This document shows positions 52,947 through 64,000 of a stretch of DNA of 64,000 bases, one piece after another. A program made the position numbers and the translations under genes. A model generated the notes under the pieces. That model saw only the letters and a program-made list of their open reading frames with translations. It made no database searches and was not told the origin of the DNA. The stretch's first letter is position 1; each line of letters begins with the position of its first letter. Origin of the DNA: Mytilus trossulus. Its lineage: Eukaryota > Mollusca > Bivalvia > Mytilida > Mytilidae. The stretch spans positions 13,439,862 to 13,503,861 of the forward strand of contig NC_086379.1 of assembly GCF_036588685.1 (NCBI RefSeq). The letters are read 5' to 3'.

Positions 52947-55545
52947 GTAAGTCACTTTTTCCACATTTGAATGCTTCTTTTGTAATTTCTTTTTATGATA
53001 TAAGAGCGTTTACCGAAGTACATGTAGTGTAAACAATGTACGCACGGCCAATGCTTTCAAAACCGTATAATATTACTGAAAGAAGAATTAATTCCTTATG
53101 ATTACATTTGTTGTTAGGATCATGAAAATAAGATATATCTAGCAAGTTTTTGTTTTAATTACCTGTGCATTTTTTTTTGCGGAAGCTCGTGTCATGATGA
53201 ATGTTACATTTCATTTTGAAAAGAATGTTAATTTCAGAATGATTCAAGACTACTCATAGCGAATCAAAACAAAGTATTATAATGAAACATGCAATGTCTG
53301 TAATGTAATTACTATAATTGAACCAATTCTTCAAGATTTAATCTGTAGTTCATAATTGAATGTTTATCCGTGTAGTTTTAATCAATGTGCAATAGGGTTA
53401 AAGAAAATGTGAGGAAAAGCATAGCTGACAAATACATGTTCACCAATTTGATCCAATCAAAAACTAACATGTATAATTCATAGCATAGTGAAACAAATAT
53501 CTAAATTACATAAACACATTAGAGAAACAATAAATAATGCATAGACTTGTTAAAATGTAGCAGTATTTCCATGGTCTAGACCTTATATCATTAAATTATC
53601 CCTTCCAATAACATCCACACCCAATACTTTGTTTTTGAATATTCATATTGTTGTGATGAACTTTGTTATAGATAGCATGAGCAATTATAGATGCGACAAC
53701 TTATTGGAACACCGTATTCTTTTAGTTCGATTATCAATAAGTGGAATCCCTTGAAACAGATTTTCATCGTAATGCAAATCAACTGAGTGTCGAATACATC
53801 TTATCACTTAAAATGTAATGCAGACTATAACTCTTTAACTTTTGATTTTGACTTCCTTTCTCAAACGTAATAACTTCCTTTGTATCATTTGTTTATTAAT
53901 ATAATGTACAGTTCTCAACATTCATTTTCTGTATGAACGGATACATGCATAATTATTTTTATTTCAGTATTTTGTGCATGTCCTACTAGTTGGAGTCATT
54001 ATGAAGACAAATGTTTCTTTCTAAGCCGTGACAACGAGACATTTGCAGATTCACTGGTGAGTAAAAAGGAAAAGAATTACCCGTTTAAGCGTGTAAGCAT
54101 GCTCGAACTTGTGCTGTATTTCAAGGTATAGAAATAACTTAAAATTTGTCATTTAAATTAATGTATCATATCATATCATATCCAAAAATGTGTTGTTTTG
54201 AGATTTGAATGAAATACTTTTCTATCTTTTTTCCAGAAACTGTGTGAAGTGATTGGTCGCCAGTATGGTAGATCGGCATCATTAGCTACCGTTGATGATG
54301 CAAAAACACAACAGTTTCTAACAGATTTAATGATCAAAATAAGTAAGAATGTAAAGATAATAGATTTTTTTATAAATAATGAAACTTTTGTTCACTATCA
54401 TGCTTAACCTAACAATATATACATCCACTATTGTGAGGTAAAACTTGGCTGATTTAATTACATGCAAAAAACATGCCTGATGAAAATCAAATTTCACTAC
54501 GTAACTTTTAAAATGTATATTTGACTGAACGAATAAAGCATTTTTTTTATAGCATCAACCTATATTTGATTGGTGTTCAAAACTGTTTTGTTTGTTTTCA
54601 CAGATTCCATTGGAATGTACATAGGATTAAATGACCTTGTAACTGAAGGGACATTTCACTGGGTAGCTAACGGCGAGCAGGCAACTTACTTTAACTGGGG
54701 ACCTACCCAGCCAAACAACAGAGGAGGAAACGAGAACTGTGTAGCTATGAGAGTTGATCCAGTTATAGGCTTCAATTATTCTTGGACAGATGGCCCTTGT
54801 ACAGTTCCGACTACCTATATTTGTGAAATGGTGTAAGTATTATATCAAACAAGTCAATTAAAACGCAATGCTTTAACAATGTGATTTTTAATCACCGCCA
54901 AAAAAATGAAATTTTTTATGTTTTTTAGATTTAAATTCAACTATCGAGTAATCAGCACTTATTTAATGATTTCGAAAAGTCCTCTTCGTCTACAAGTATA
55001 CATGTAGTTCTTTTTTTTATATCTCCGAATATTTTGTTCCGAATACATTTAATTTGTATGTACATAATTCCCCACCGGATCCGTCGTTTGATATTTGGAG
55101 TAGACACATATTAACGCGTCCGTAATATGCTAAAAAATTATTAATTATAGAAATTAGTAGAAATTGTAAAAGTGCCAATGCGACAGATTTTTTCAAGAAA
55201 ACGTTAGCAATTAGCTTCTTTAAGTCACTGTCAGGCCTTCAACAAAGAATCAAACCCTTGCACCTTTCCAAGACATAAAAATGGCTGGAATGGACAATTA
55301 GAAACAATATAAACGTGAAAACTTACGCCATGATAAACAAAAATAAATATAATATAAAAACAACAAAAAGACAACTAATGAATTACTTAGTTCAAACGTT
55401 TCATTGTTAATGTGTCAACAGTTACTACTTTCACGAAAAATCATACACATTTGAAATTAATATTATTTGATATACATCTGATTATTATTTCAAATATTTA
55501 TCTTTTTATTTTAGGGCAGCAGATATTGGAAACCTTCTTGGATAA
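52895..55545 (+). CDS. C-type lectin 2, five exons (168 aa)
   Basis: Head-to-head paralogue of lectin 1. Exons 52895-52946, 53968-54056, 54237-54342, 54604-54832 and 55515-55545 have the same lengths and phases as lectin 1. Signal peptide MSFVLMKVCVLAFVSTI. The long-form domain starts CPTSWSHYEDKC. QPN (118-120), WTD (143-145) and the Cys set match lectin 1. Differences include NGE for NGK at 105-107, S for A in the RSASL/RAASL stretch, and ADSL for GNSL. Probably secreted and carbohydrate-binding, possibly in innate immunity (family knowledge, not shown here). Synonymous differences are few in exon 4, suggesting recent duplication or gene conversion. Confidence 0.93.
53968..54056 (+). CDS. 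Lectin 2 exon 2
   Basis: Acceptor TTTATTTCAG, donor TCACTG|GTGAGT. Encodes VFCACPTSWSHYEDKCFFLS, then RDNETFADSL. Confidence 0.93.
54237..54342 (+). CDS. Lectin 2 exon 3
   Basis: Acceptor TTTTTTCCAG, donor AAATAA|GTAAG. Encodes KLCEVIGRQYGRSASLATVD and following. Confidence 0.93.
54604..54832 (+). CDS. Lectin 2 exon 4 (ligand-binding core)
   Basis: Acceptor TTGTTTTCACAG, donor ATGGT|GTAAGT. Carries YIGLND, QPN, WTD and three Cys. Confidence 0.95.
55140..55390 (+). repeat. Decayed MR1/MR2-type repeat in lectin 2 intron 4
   Basis: AAAGTGCCAATGCGACAGAT, CACTGTCAGGCCTTCAACAA and GACAATTAGAAACAATATAA resemble the dispersed family with many substitutions. Confidence 0.45.
55515..55545 (+). CDS. 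Lectin 2 exon 5 (terminal)
   Basis: Acceptor TTTTATTTTAG, then VAADIGNLLG and TAA. Confidence 0.92.
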
Positions 55546-56990
55546 CCGTTATTGTCAGGAATTGTTTTACATTTAACATGTCATTTTATTTATTACATAT
55601 ATACAAACCAACTATGTTGTTGTTTTTATTTGATATTAAGTTTTTATGTTAATTGATTGATATTCTGAGAGCCCGTTGTGTTACATGGATATTCGAAAGA
55701 ACACAAATAATTTTAAGTTACCTCGAATATAAAAATGATAAGGCTAATTGTTTAAAGTAAAAATTATGAGCTATTATCGTTTATCTACCAACTTAGCATT
55801 CATGTATTTCAAACGTAGCTGCCTCTCGTCAGAAAATACTGTAAACCTTAACTACATTTTTCTTCATATAAGAAAAATGAATACAATTTTACATATCATG
55901 CAAAACTAAATAACACAATAACACAAAAAAGTGTTACTGGTCCTCTAAAAGATATTACAATCAATGTTGTTTCCAATAATCATGTTGTTTGGTGAACCTG
56001 ATGGAGATAAACAGGAACAAAATATTATAATTGTAATGTTGTGGTTACATCAAATTGAAACTCTAAACACAATTTTTGGCTAGATTTCGATAATTGAAGG
56101 ACATATTTTCAATAGCATCTGTTCAAAATGAATCAACTTTATCAAACACTGCAAATGTTTTAGACTTTAAAATCAGAATACCTGATGAAGGTAACTACAT
56201 GTTGTAAATGAATCGGTATCCATTCTGTGTAAATTAACAATTACGTGACTTCAACATTAATTTAAGTGATTCAACATTTTGAATATCTTGTGTAAACCAG
56301 AACGAAATCACCAAATGAATATCATGATTATGGAAAGATGTTAACTTCGCAAAACGAAAGATTTTGCAAGAGTTATTGTTCTTTTCCATGATTTAATAAT
56401 ATGCGAGTTGTTGTTATTATTGGTAAAATTAAAAAAAAAGAAGGTTAAAACAAATGATGTTCCTTCATCCATTGTATATCAGACAAACCAAATTCTGCAT
56501 TAGCATTTAAATCTTTCAGACGATTCCACCTTTTTTTTAAAAGTGTATTGATTTCTTTGAAAAAAAGCTAAGAAATGTGTCCTTTCTTCTGTCATATATA
56601 TCTGTATTAGATACAAACCATATAGTGCAATTGAAAACCGTAGATGCGTTTCATTTTGTAATTGTACAATTTTAGAGAATGGTAACATGTTACTTGGGCT
56701 CTTTTGGTTTAAATTCTCTAAATTGATTTAATATTCATGTTTTCCAAAACTATCTGTATTGTGTACATCTGATAAAGGTTATTTCAGAACACGTGTCATG
56801 ATCACGGAAATCAGGAATGTTCTTTTTTAAAAGAATTAAATATGTCACACCAATGTATAAGTAATCAAATGCAGATAAATATGGTTTTCCTTTATCAAAT
56901 TTTTTTAAACAGCTTATTAATTGCCTGCTGGTAATTAAATTTATTTCCGCGTGAGCGTTCATGATGAAGGTAGAAAAAAAGGGGCTTCTG
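55546..56990. other. Non-coding, no gene seen
   Basis: AT-rich flank downstream of lectin 2. No exon or recognised repeat. Confidence 0.45.
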
Positions 56991-57049
56991 GAACAAAATA
57001 TTTCAAAGTGGTATTTTCATTTGTATACTAGTAGGTATTTATATACTAG

Positions 57050-58203
57050 ACAGGTTGTAGGTATCCCCGTGGGCACTTAGTGTGCCCCTTTAATAGCAGA
57101 CTTGTTTTGTACTGTTACGAATCACAGTTTATGACTAAACTCAGTAAAGACCAGTCAAAATTGCATTTAATTGATAAATTCAACAACACTTACCGTTATC
57201 TTGATGATATTTTTTCGTTAAATAATCAAGAATTTTCTCAATATACTGCTGTAATTTAGCCCAAGGAACTTACTTTAAATAAATCAAATGTATTCGGTAA
57301 TATCTGTCCTTTCCTGGATTTATATATTTTGGTTTTAAACGGGAAACTACACACTAAAATTTACGACAAAAGGGACGATTTTTCGTTCCCTATTGTTAAT
57401 TTTCCATTTTTAGATGGTAATGTTCCTTTGGCACCATCTTACGGTGTTTATATTTTACAACTTGTTCGCTATGCCCGTGTCTGTTGTGACGTTTTTGATT
57501 TTAACGAACGCAATCTATGTATTACTGGTAAATTATTAAACCAGAGATATCGTTACCACAAATTACTTAAAACCTTTACTAAATTTTTCCATAGATATAA
57601 AGATTTGGTTTTTAAGTTTGGTTGTACCTGTAGAAAACGTATTTCAAACGGGATAGCATATCCTCATTTTTACGGAAATGTTGTTAACCGTGCCCGGAAA
57701 TTTAGAAATGATCCATGTAAACTTGTTGTCCCTTTAAATAAACTTATTCTTAAAAGTTACATATTCAACACTGTAATAAGATCATTGAATATTGTTTTTA
57801 TTGCTATAATATTGACTTTGTTGTCAGTAGATTAAAAGCTAACTAAATATAACTAGTATGTTATATACATACATTATCATGGATCTACAATCTGTCGATA
57901 CCTGTAACTTGGCATTGCACAAGGTCATGTTTTTCTCTGTCTGTTTATGACGTCTTTACACTAAATCCATTGTATGTTGAATGTGTACGGATTGATTGCT
58001 TAGTCTTAGAGGCATGATTTTTTTATTAGTTGTTAATGGCTTTGAACTAGCTGTCAGATAACTGCGAGTACTCTCAGATCTGTTCATGGTGTCTTTTTGT
58101 GTCGGGATGTATAGGTACCCGGCAACGTCCACTTGTATTTTTTGTCTATCTGATGAGTTAAGCCTTTTTCAACTGATTTTTATAGTTCGTTCTTATGTTG
58201 TAC
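57050..58203 (+). pseudogene. Best-preserved RT-family copy (Penelope-like type) with 3' region
   Basis: Starts with VVGIPVGT-stop-CAPLIADLF (57054-57095). TYRYLDDIFSLNNQEFSQYT (about 57190-57250) carries the Y-L-D-D catalytic box, followed by a stop near 57258. From 57329 a frame of 168 codons is open to 57835: KLHTKIYDKRDDFSFPIVNF, PLAPSYGVYILQLVRYARVC, ITGKLLNQRYRYHKLLKTF and NGIAYPHFYGNVVNRARKF. No GIY-YIG domain is visible. The 3' non-coding tail (to 58203) matches 11220-11665. It is a truncated retroelement and the reference for the other fragments in the window. Confidence 0.8.
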
Positions 58204-58568
58204 AGTTATACCACTGTCCCAGGTTAGGGGGAGGGTTAGGATTCCGCTTACATTTCTAACCCCGCCACATTATTTATGTATGTGCCTATCTCAAGTCAGG
58301 AGCCTGTAATTCAGTGGTTGTTGTTTGTTTATGTGTTACATATTTGTTTTTCGTTCATTTTTTCACATAAATAAGGCCGTTAGTTTTTCTCGTTTGAATT
58401 GTTTTACATTGTCTTATCGGGGCCTCTTATAGCTGACTATATGCGGTATGGGCTTTGCTCATTGTTGAAGGCCGTACTGGGACATGTAACTGTTAATGTT
58501 TGTGTCATTTTGGTCTTTTGTGGATACTTGTCTCATTTGCAATCATACCACATCTTCTTTTTTATAGT
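58204..58568 (+). repeat. Dispersed repeat with GGTTAGGGGGAGGG, joined to MR2
   Basis: ACTGTCCCAGGTTAGGGGGA, CAGGAGCCTGTAATTCAGTG, AATAAGGCCGTTAGTTTTTC, then MR2 (CTGACTATATGCGGTATGGG to CATACCACATCTTC). I recognise it as very common in mussels. It directly follows the RT-family 3' end, as a 3' tail might. Confidence 0.75.
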
Positions 58569-58574
58569 AGCACT

Positions 58575-59764
58575 TGGCCGATACGTCATCCATTGTGATA
58601 TCGAACGCAGCTATTGTTGTGAATACTTTATGAAAACTTAAACAGACAATCGCCAGTTACAAATTTACAATGAGATTATTAGTTTTGGTTTCATACAATA
58701 TCGCATAGGGTACAATGTATCAACCTAAGACACACCTAAGAAATCACCCACGATGTTTTAATGGGTTCACGTTACTCAGTGTTTTGTTTTTATGTTATCT
58801 GTCGTGTTTTTTTCCATTATGTTGTCGGTTTCTCTTTGACATTTTTTGAGAGAAGCCACATAACCTGGAGAAAAACCACTGATCTGTGACATGAAAATTA
58901 GCAAACCTAGTCAATAAGGATTGGATTCGAACGCACTTACTTGTTACGTGCTGATATGAACTCACAGCATCAGTGCTTGCAGACAAGTGGTACACTAGAT
59001 GATCAATTTATACCACTTGACCATTGAGGCCCTCAGATATATGCCATATCCTTTGCCATTCTTCTCGTTTTTGACAATACAATAAGTTAAAACGTACAGT
59101 ATGCCGTGCCCTTTTATAGTTTACTATGCGGATTTAAAACAGGGTTTTCCTCATTTTAAAGGCGGTACAGTTTCCTATTAACTTGTTAACACCCAAACTA
59201 TTCAGACTTTGTACGGCAGTTGTCTCATTTGCTGTCTTACCAGATTTTCTTTAAAGTCTAAAAATAAATGATTATATAGCATCAGACGACTTAAGTCATA
59301 AGTACTGTTGATAACATGATACTAGTTCACATTCAAGTATTTGCACTTCTATGACATTGTTCGAGATACGTTTTAATTAATAAACCATGAGTTTTTTTAG
59401 TAAATTAATTCTTTAATGGATTTGCTTTGAAGATTCTTCCTATCCTGAAACATATCACTTCATGAATCTTAATTCAAAATCAATAAAATAATTTCTTCTT
59501 AATTATACCTTAAACCCAGTTTTGAGTGCTTCAACGTCATATATCTAGGCTTTATTTTGCTACTAAAAATGCATCGCATTTCACCTTAATTTACAAAAAT
59601 AAAAAAAAACTTAAAGAGATCTTCGAATTTCAGAATCCGATTCCAATTCAGTTAGATATCTGATTCTGTATTGATATCTAAGGGGGAACATATCTTTGGT
59701 TAAAATGTCAATGGTTTTTGTGTAGTAATGTATATGAATAGCATGAGATTTCACTTAACGTCAA
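58575..59764. other. Non-coding; one decayed MR2 copy
   Basis: AT-rich. 59108-59260 reads CCCTTTTATAGTTTACTATG and GTACGGCAGTTGTCTCATTT, a decayed MR2. 58800-58850 resembles the 8770-8905 repeat. No gene. Confidence 0.45.
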
Positions 59765-59910
59765 TACGGCTGTAACATAACAACACAAACTTAACCGAAA
59801 AGACGGCTATGACACAACATCATAAACCAAACCGAAAATACGGCTGTGACATAACAACACAAACCAAACCGTAAATACGACTGTGACACATCAACACAAA
59901 CCAATCCATA
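59765..59910 (+). repeat. 37-bp minisatellite, four units
   Basis: CGGCTGTGACATAACAACAC followed by AAACCAAACCG repeats at about 59767, 59804, 59841 and 59878. Confidence 0.85.
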
Positions 59911-60160
59911 GTATACTATTCGTGTCTTCATTTGTGAGATATTTTCTGTGTATTTTATATTCCAGAGTCAGTTTGAATTGTAATTTCTACTTTTGATGTG
60001 TGACTTTGAAATTGCTTCACACTTTTTCCCTCAAATCTTGTTAATGCACTGTGTTGTCTCTTTTCTTACCGACAATAGGTTAAACATTAATGAGCACGTT
60101 AGACAAGAAGAACTTGATTTAATATTAGATTTTTTGTCTTGCATTCAACTACATAAATTA

Positions 60161-61250
60161 TAATAGTTTCACCCGATCGACAATGTCGGGTGACATATTG
60201 CTTTTCCTCTGTTTCAATTTCTGTATTATTATTATTCTTCCACCTATTTTGTCCAGTAGTTTTCTCAAAGCCATTGGAACCAATCTTCATGATGGTCAAC
60301 TAAAATAGGTCTCAAGAACATAAAAAATGGCTGCCGTTACCATGGAAACGGAACAAATGTGAAAAAATCCAGTTTTTGGTATTTGTGAATTATTTGGACA
60401 TAATTAAACTTAGAATCATTAGTATTATTTTAATACAACGTAGGTGCCCGGCATTTACTGGTTTTGGATGATTTCATCAATCATTGGTAGTACTATGTTG
60501 CCATGGAAACTACATCAAACATTTCATTAACATCAAAATGCTCCAAATGTTTTGAAACTCCATAGTGACAATGAGCAACATTGGTAGCTGTGGAATTTGA
60601 CCTTTGAATTTCGAAAATGTCTGCCGTTACCATGGAAACAATACATAACAGGTCAATATGATCCAAAAACCTTAACGTAACATTTACTTTCTTAAAATTG
60701 TAGGTCAAATTGATTGAAACTTTGATGGTTTGGTCCCTCCCATGTATCAATGTGGTATATGCCATGAAATTTTGGAAATGGTCTCTGTTGCCATAGGAAC
60801 CATCGCAAATGTCAAAAATTGCAAAAATTGCAAAATGCTCCAAAATTGATGAAACTTTAAATGATTGTAGAATGGTAAGTCTGGATGAGACTTTTGATGT
60901 TGGAATTTCCAAAAAGATCAACGTTACCATGGAAACTGCAAAAATGTCAAAAAATTTCAAAATGCTTTGAACTTTGTATAACTTGATATTATTGTTAACT
61001 GGCAAGTATAGATGAGACTTGTGACTTTGAACATTTCAAAATGGCTGCTGTTTTCATGGAAACGGCATGAATGAGATTTGTTTTAAAATGCTCTAAATGA
61101 ACTAAACAAATTTACAGAAAGATTAATTGCCATGTATATTTGTGCATTCACTGTTTAACATTTTTTTAAATGGCTGCCGCTTAGTGGCAATATGGGGGAA
61201 GGGTGACATCTGCTATTGCTTGCAATGGCAATTCTAGTTACAATTCTTCT
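60161..61250 (+). mobile_element. Dispersed element with internal tandem units around TACCATGGAAAC
   Basis: Opens with a short palindrome TCACCCGATCGACAATGTCG (GGGTGA follows). The interior repeats GGCTGCCGTTACCATGGAAA or variants at about 60327, 60490, 60618, 60778, 60916, 61042 and 61172, some 125-165 bases apart. Each is followed by AAAATGTCAAAA and AAAATGCTCCAAA words. The end has GGGGGAAGGGTGACATCTGC. Frames across it are incidental. Confidence 0.6.
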
Positions 61251-61739
61251 CCGTTTTTATTGAAGCGTGATTTAAGAGAATATTTATTATATCTTAACAA
61301 TGTTCACATCGTTTTAATAATGTTGAAAAATAAACAAATCGTCCTACTGTCATACCATAAAATGTTTATAAAACAGCTCACATTCTAATATATCTGCATT
61401 AATTTTATAAATTAATTAATTTCATTTATACTAAACGAATCAAAAATCCATAAACATTAAAAAGATAGGCAAAAGATTCCAAATGGACATTCAAGCGCAT
61501 TAGTCGAAAACAAACTGACTACGCCATGGCAAAAAAAAAGACCAGCAAACAAACAAAAGTACATATTTCATAACATTATAAAACACCACTTAAAAAAAGT
61601 AGTGATTGCAGGTGCTTCGGAATGGTACAAATATCCATATACAGCACCAATCGGGGTATTCATTTAAATACAAACTCGGTTATAAATTACAAAATCAGAA
61701 CCAGAGACAATCAAAAGTAATAAGTCCATCAAACATTAT

Positions 61740-61985
61740 AAAAAAGAATATTTGGTATGATTGCCAATGAGACAACTGTCCGCAAGAGACCAAAATGACA
61801 CAGACATTAACAACTACAGGTCACCGTACGGCCTTCAGCAATGAACAAAGCCCATACCGCATGGTCAGCTATAAAAGGCCCTGATAAGACAATGTAAAAC
61901 AATTCAAACGAGAAAACTAACGGCCTTATTGATATAAACAAATTAACGAAAAACAAATATGTAAAACATAAACAAACGACAAGCA
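61740..61985 (-). repeat. Dispersed repeat MR2, antisense (copy B)
   Basis: TTTGGTATGATTGCCAATGA, AACAACTACAGGTCACCGTA and AATGAACAAAGCCCATACCG. Equivalent of 44936-45240. Confidence 0.7.
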
Positions 61986-62800
61986 CTGTTTATCTCACAA
62001 GGCATGTTCAACCCCGCGCAGTTTTGCGCCTGTTGCAAGTCTGGCTTTTATTAGTCCATTTTTATATTTCTGATTTTAGTATGACCTCCATTATCAGTGG
62101 AAAAGAACGCATGTTTGTTTAGTGAAAAGTTGATGTATGTCTCATTGTGCGATATATTCTAGCTATGACGAACAGTAAAGTCTTTGTAAGTATAACAAAC
62201 ATACCAAACTCGAAGTTAATTTTATAAAAGGAACTCCATCAAAGCTGACAAAATCAATCATTTTTAATCAATAATGAGTTAGATAAACAACTGCTATATT
62301 CTTCTTAGCAGAGGCGTTGTAACTACAATTGTGAGTTACAGAAGCTTTTTTAGTTACATATAATTAAATGAAATGTTGTATCCCCAAATTTAGTAAGCAA
62401 CTCAGCCATCAAAAGATATAGGAATATGTTATGTGAATCCTAATGAGACAACTCTCCATCCAAACAACAATTTAAAAAAAGTAAATCATTATCGATCAAT
62501 ACCAGTTTTAGTTTACATTAATATAACTTAAGTCCAATAGTCACAAGATATTAAACAGCATTTGTAAATGCAACTGACAACACTTTGGGGGAATACCGCG
62601 TGGCTATAACGCTAGTCAACTTCATACATTGTTACGGATGTTTTTTCTCTCGTCTTCTCCGGCATGCTCTCTGTTGTATTATCAAAGTGTAGAGACTCTT
62701 AATATTCATCAAATAAAACAAATGAAATAAAAACAATAGAAAATATGGGTATAAATTTAATAAATAAACTGACATGTAAAAGGTTTGTTAAATTCACGCG

Positions 62801-62834
62801 TCAATATCCGAGGAGATTTCCAATATCTGCTGCC
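62801..62834 (-). CDS. Terminal exon of a third C-type lectin gene (partial)
   Basis: Acceptor TTCATTTTAG, then VAADIGNLLG as in lectins 1 and 2. The TAG of lectin 1 is TAT here, so the frame adds one Tyr and stops at TGA (62803-62801). The other exons would lie beyond 64000 on the same strand. The exon lies in copy B, equivalent to the lectin 1 exon in copy A. It could also be a leftover of a partial duplication. Confidence 0.65.
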
Positions 62835-63165
62835 CTAAAATGAATAGATAAATATTTGAAAAAAATCACCAGCTTATTTTATTTAACAAAATTTATTTCA
62901 ATTTGGATATTTCTTTTCTGATAGGAGTTGATGCTTACAGCAAAAACGATGAACATTTAGAACCAATTAAGAACCTATTATTAAATGATTACCTTTTGTT
63001 GGTGTATATTATATGAAATTGGTGTTAAGTTATTTGTTTTAGCAAACCTAATATCGATAGCGTTTGAGGTTGAATCATTTTACATTTGTATTAGATTTCA
63101 ATTATATTAATGTCTACTATATTTCGTTTTGATTTATGAATTTTCTGCATTGCTAATGGTCTATT

Positions 63166-63792
63166 TAAGAAATAATTCATGGGGGCTTGAATATATCGTG
63201 ATTTTACCACGGGTTGGCCCTTTATGAGAAATATTTTACCCTGAGCGATAGCGAGGGGTAAAATATCGGCATAAAGGGACAACCCGTGGTAAAATATAGA
63301 TATATTCAAGCCCCCATGAATTATTTCGATTCTAATAGGACAAATACGGCAATTCTTTTGGATCAAAGCGCTCTAGGTGGAGGCTGATATTTGCCGTTCC
63401 CATAAATAAACGCACCATTCAATTCGCGTAAAAGAATGGAACAAACTGAATAAGTGACATACTTAAACTGTTTACAATCATGTATTTAGATAGTTTTGGA
63501 TGAATTTAATGACTAATTTTCTCAAATGTCTTAAATGTTTAAAAAAAAAATTGGTTTATATCACATTTTAGCATCGTTTGTTTACGTTTTCTTGTTGTGA
63601 TGATTTTCGGTTTCACAAGCGTGTATTTTCCCGTAAAATGCTTATATTCTGACGTCGTTGTTCTATGACATCGGGTAGCTCATTCATTAAAATACATATG
63701 ACGTGCGAGTACAATAGGAACAGCCCTAGCAATATATTCACATTTTACCACGGGTGTGTACTCAAAGCGTTTGAAGGACGGCATGTTAGAAT
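63166..63792. mobile_element. 627-bp insertion with a large palindrome
   Basis: Copy A reads GGTCTATTGGTGATCATT. Copy B is interrupted after GTCTATT and resumes at GGTGATCATT, so 63166-63792 is an insertion dated after the duplication (or a deletion from A). Its left part is a palindrome (63170-63326): AAATAATTCATGGGGGCTTG pairs with its reverse complement, and TTTTACCACGGGTTG with CAACCCGTGGTAAAA. The word TTTTACCACGGGT recurs near 63744. No coding except a shadow frame. Confidence 0.8.
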
Positions 63793-64000
63793 GGTGATCA
63801 TTAGATGCACATATTAACGCCAATAAGTATGTGGTGGACCATTTTCTGCTTGCCAATCATAGCACTTGTTCTTTTTATATCAGTTATGAAGTAAGTAATT
63901 TTCTAAGTATTTTTCTAAAAAAGTCAGGAATATGGCAGTTGTTATCTTGTATAAATATAGGAATATGTGGTGTGAGTGCCAAAGAGACAGCTCTCCGTCC

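Larger units (their letters stand above)
61434..64000. repeat. Segmental duplication, copy B (continues past the edge)
   Basis: Direct copy of 44617-46571, including antisense MR2 (61740-61985), an MR1 head (62418) and the terminal lectin exon. It differs by a 627-bp insertion at 63166-63792. The match runs to the last base. Confidence 0.9.

Noticed and set aside
60493-61005. 170-codon minus-strand frame
   Set aside because: Runs through the tandem units of a dispersed element. Its repeated VSMVT-type peptides come from CCATGGTAAC boxes.
63091-63366. 91-codon minus-strand frame
   Set aside because: Crosses the insertion border and the palindrome, so it cannot be an old gene. No motif.
1-64000. 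CRISPR arrays, bacterial operons, rRNA genes
   Set aside because: None seen. Spliced genes and animal retroelements show eukaryotic DNA, and the tandem repeats lack spacer structure.

Overview
The window looks like nuclear DNA from a bivalve mollusc, most likely a marine mussel (Mytilus or a close relative). It is AT-rich, intron-split and full of degraded retroelements. I recognise several dispersed repeats as typical of mussel genomes, for example the repeat containing ATGCGGTATGGGC and the one containing GTGCCAATGAGACAAC. The species call is inference. There are no operons, CRISPR arrays, rRNA genes or convincing functional tRNA genes.

Three groups of host genes can be supported. (1) A five-exon gene on + (27567-42400) encodes a 203-residue secreted, cysteine-rich protein with a Thr-rich tail and a basic end. 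All four splice junctions agree in phase and its family is not recognised. Its introns are packed with mobile DNA. (2) Two C-type lectin genes lie head to head: a minus-strand gene (50530 to 46002) and a plus-strand gene (52895 to 55545). Each has five exons and codes for 168 residues, with identical exon lengths (52, 89, 106, 229 and 31 nt). (3) The last exon of a third lectin gene sits at 62801-62834 on minus, with the rest beyond the right edge. The 3' ends of lectins 1 and 3 lie in a direct segmental duplication (about 44617-46571 and 61434-64000). A lone 93-nt candidate exon sits at 1202-1294 on minus.

Layout: 1-800 LINE tail; 907-3245 short-motif arrays; 3250-6350 two tail-to-tail copies of a Penelope-like-type reverse transcriptase (RT) family; 7244-8087 a TTAA-flanked element, an orphan coding fragment and a palindrome; 10.4-12.4 kb a SINE, an RT-family 3' end and dispersed repeats; 12.3-16.7 kb nested tandem duplications with a 1315-bp unit; 17.8-18.8 kb a LINE ORF1; 19.9-21.1 kb a non-autonomous element with AGGTCA half-sites; 21.1-24.6 kb a decayed LINE ORF2 with a degenerate 2A-like motif; 24.9-27.3 kb minisatellites; 27.6-42.4 kb the cysteine-rich gene; 43.9-55.5 kb the lectin pair; 57.0-58.2 kb a good RT-family copy; 59.8-61.3 kb tandem and dispersed repeats; 61.4-64 kb the duplicated lectin 3' region.

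The most notable mobile DNA is a Penelope-like element with a GIY-YIG endonuclease arranged as a palindrome of about 1.2-kb arms (35411-37982), and a family of about 312 bp units carrying hammerhead-ribozyme motifs. One hammerhead looks intact (51801-51845). A dimer with damaged motifs lies in intron 1 of the cysteine-rich gene, and further remnants lie near 40.5 and 47.0 kb. They resemble animal retrozymes.
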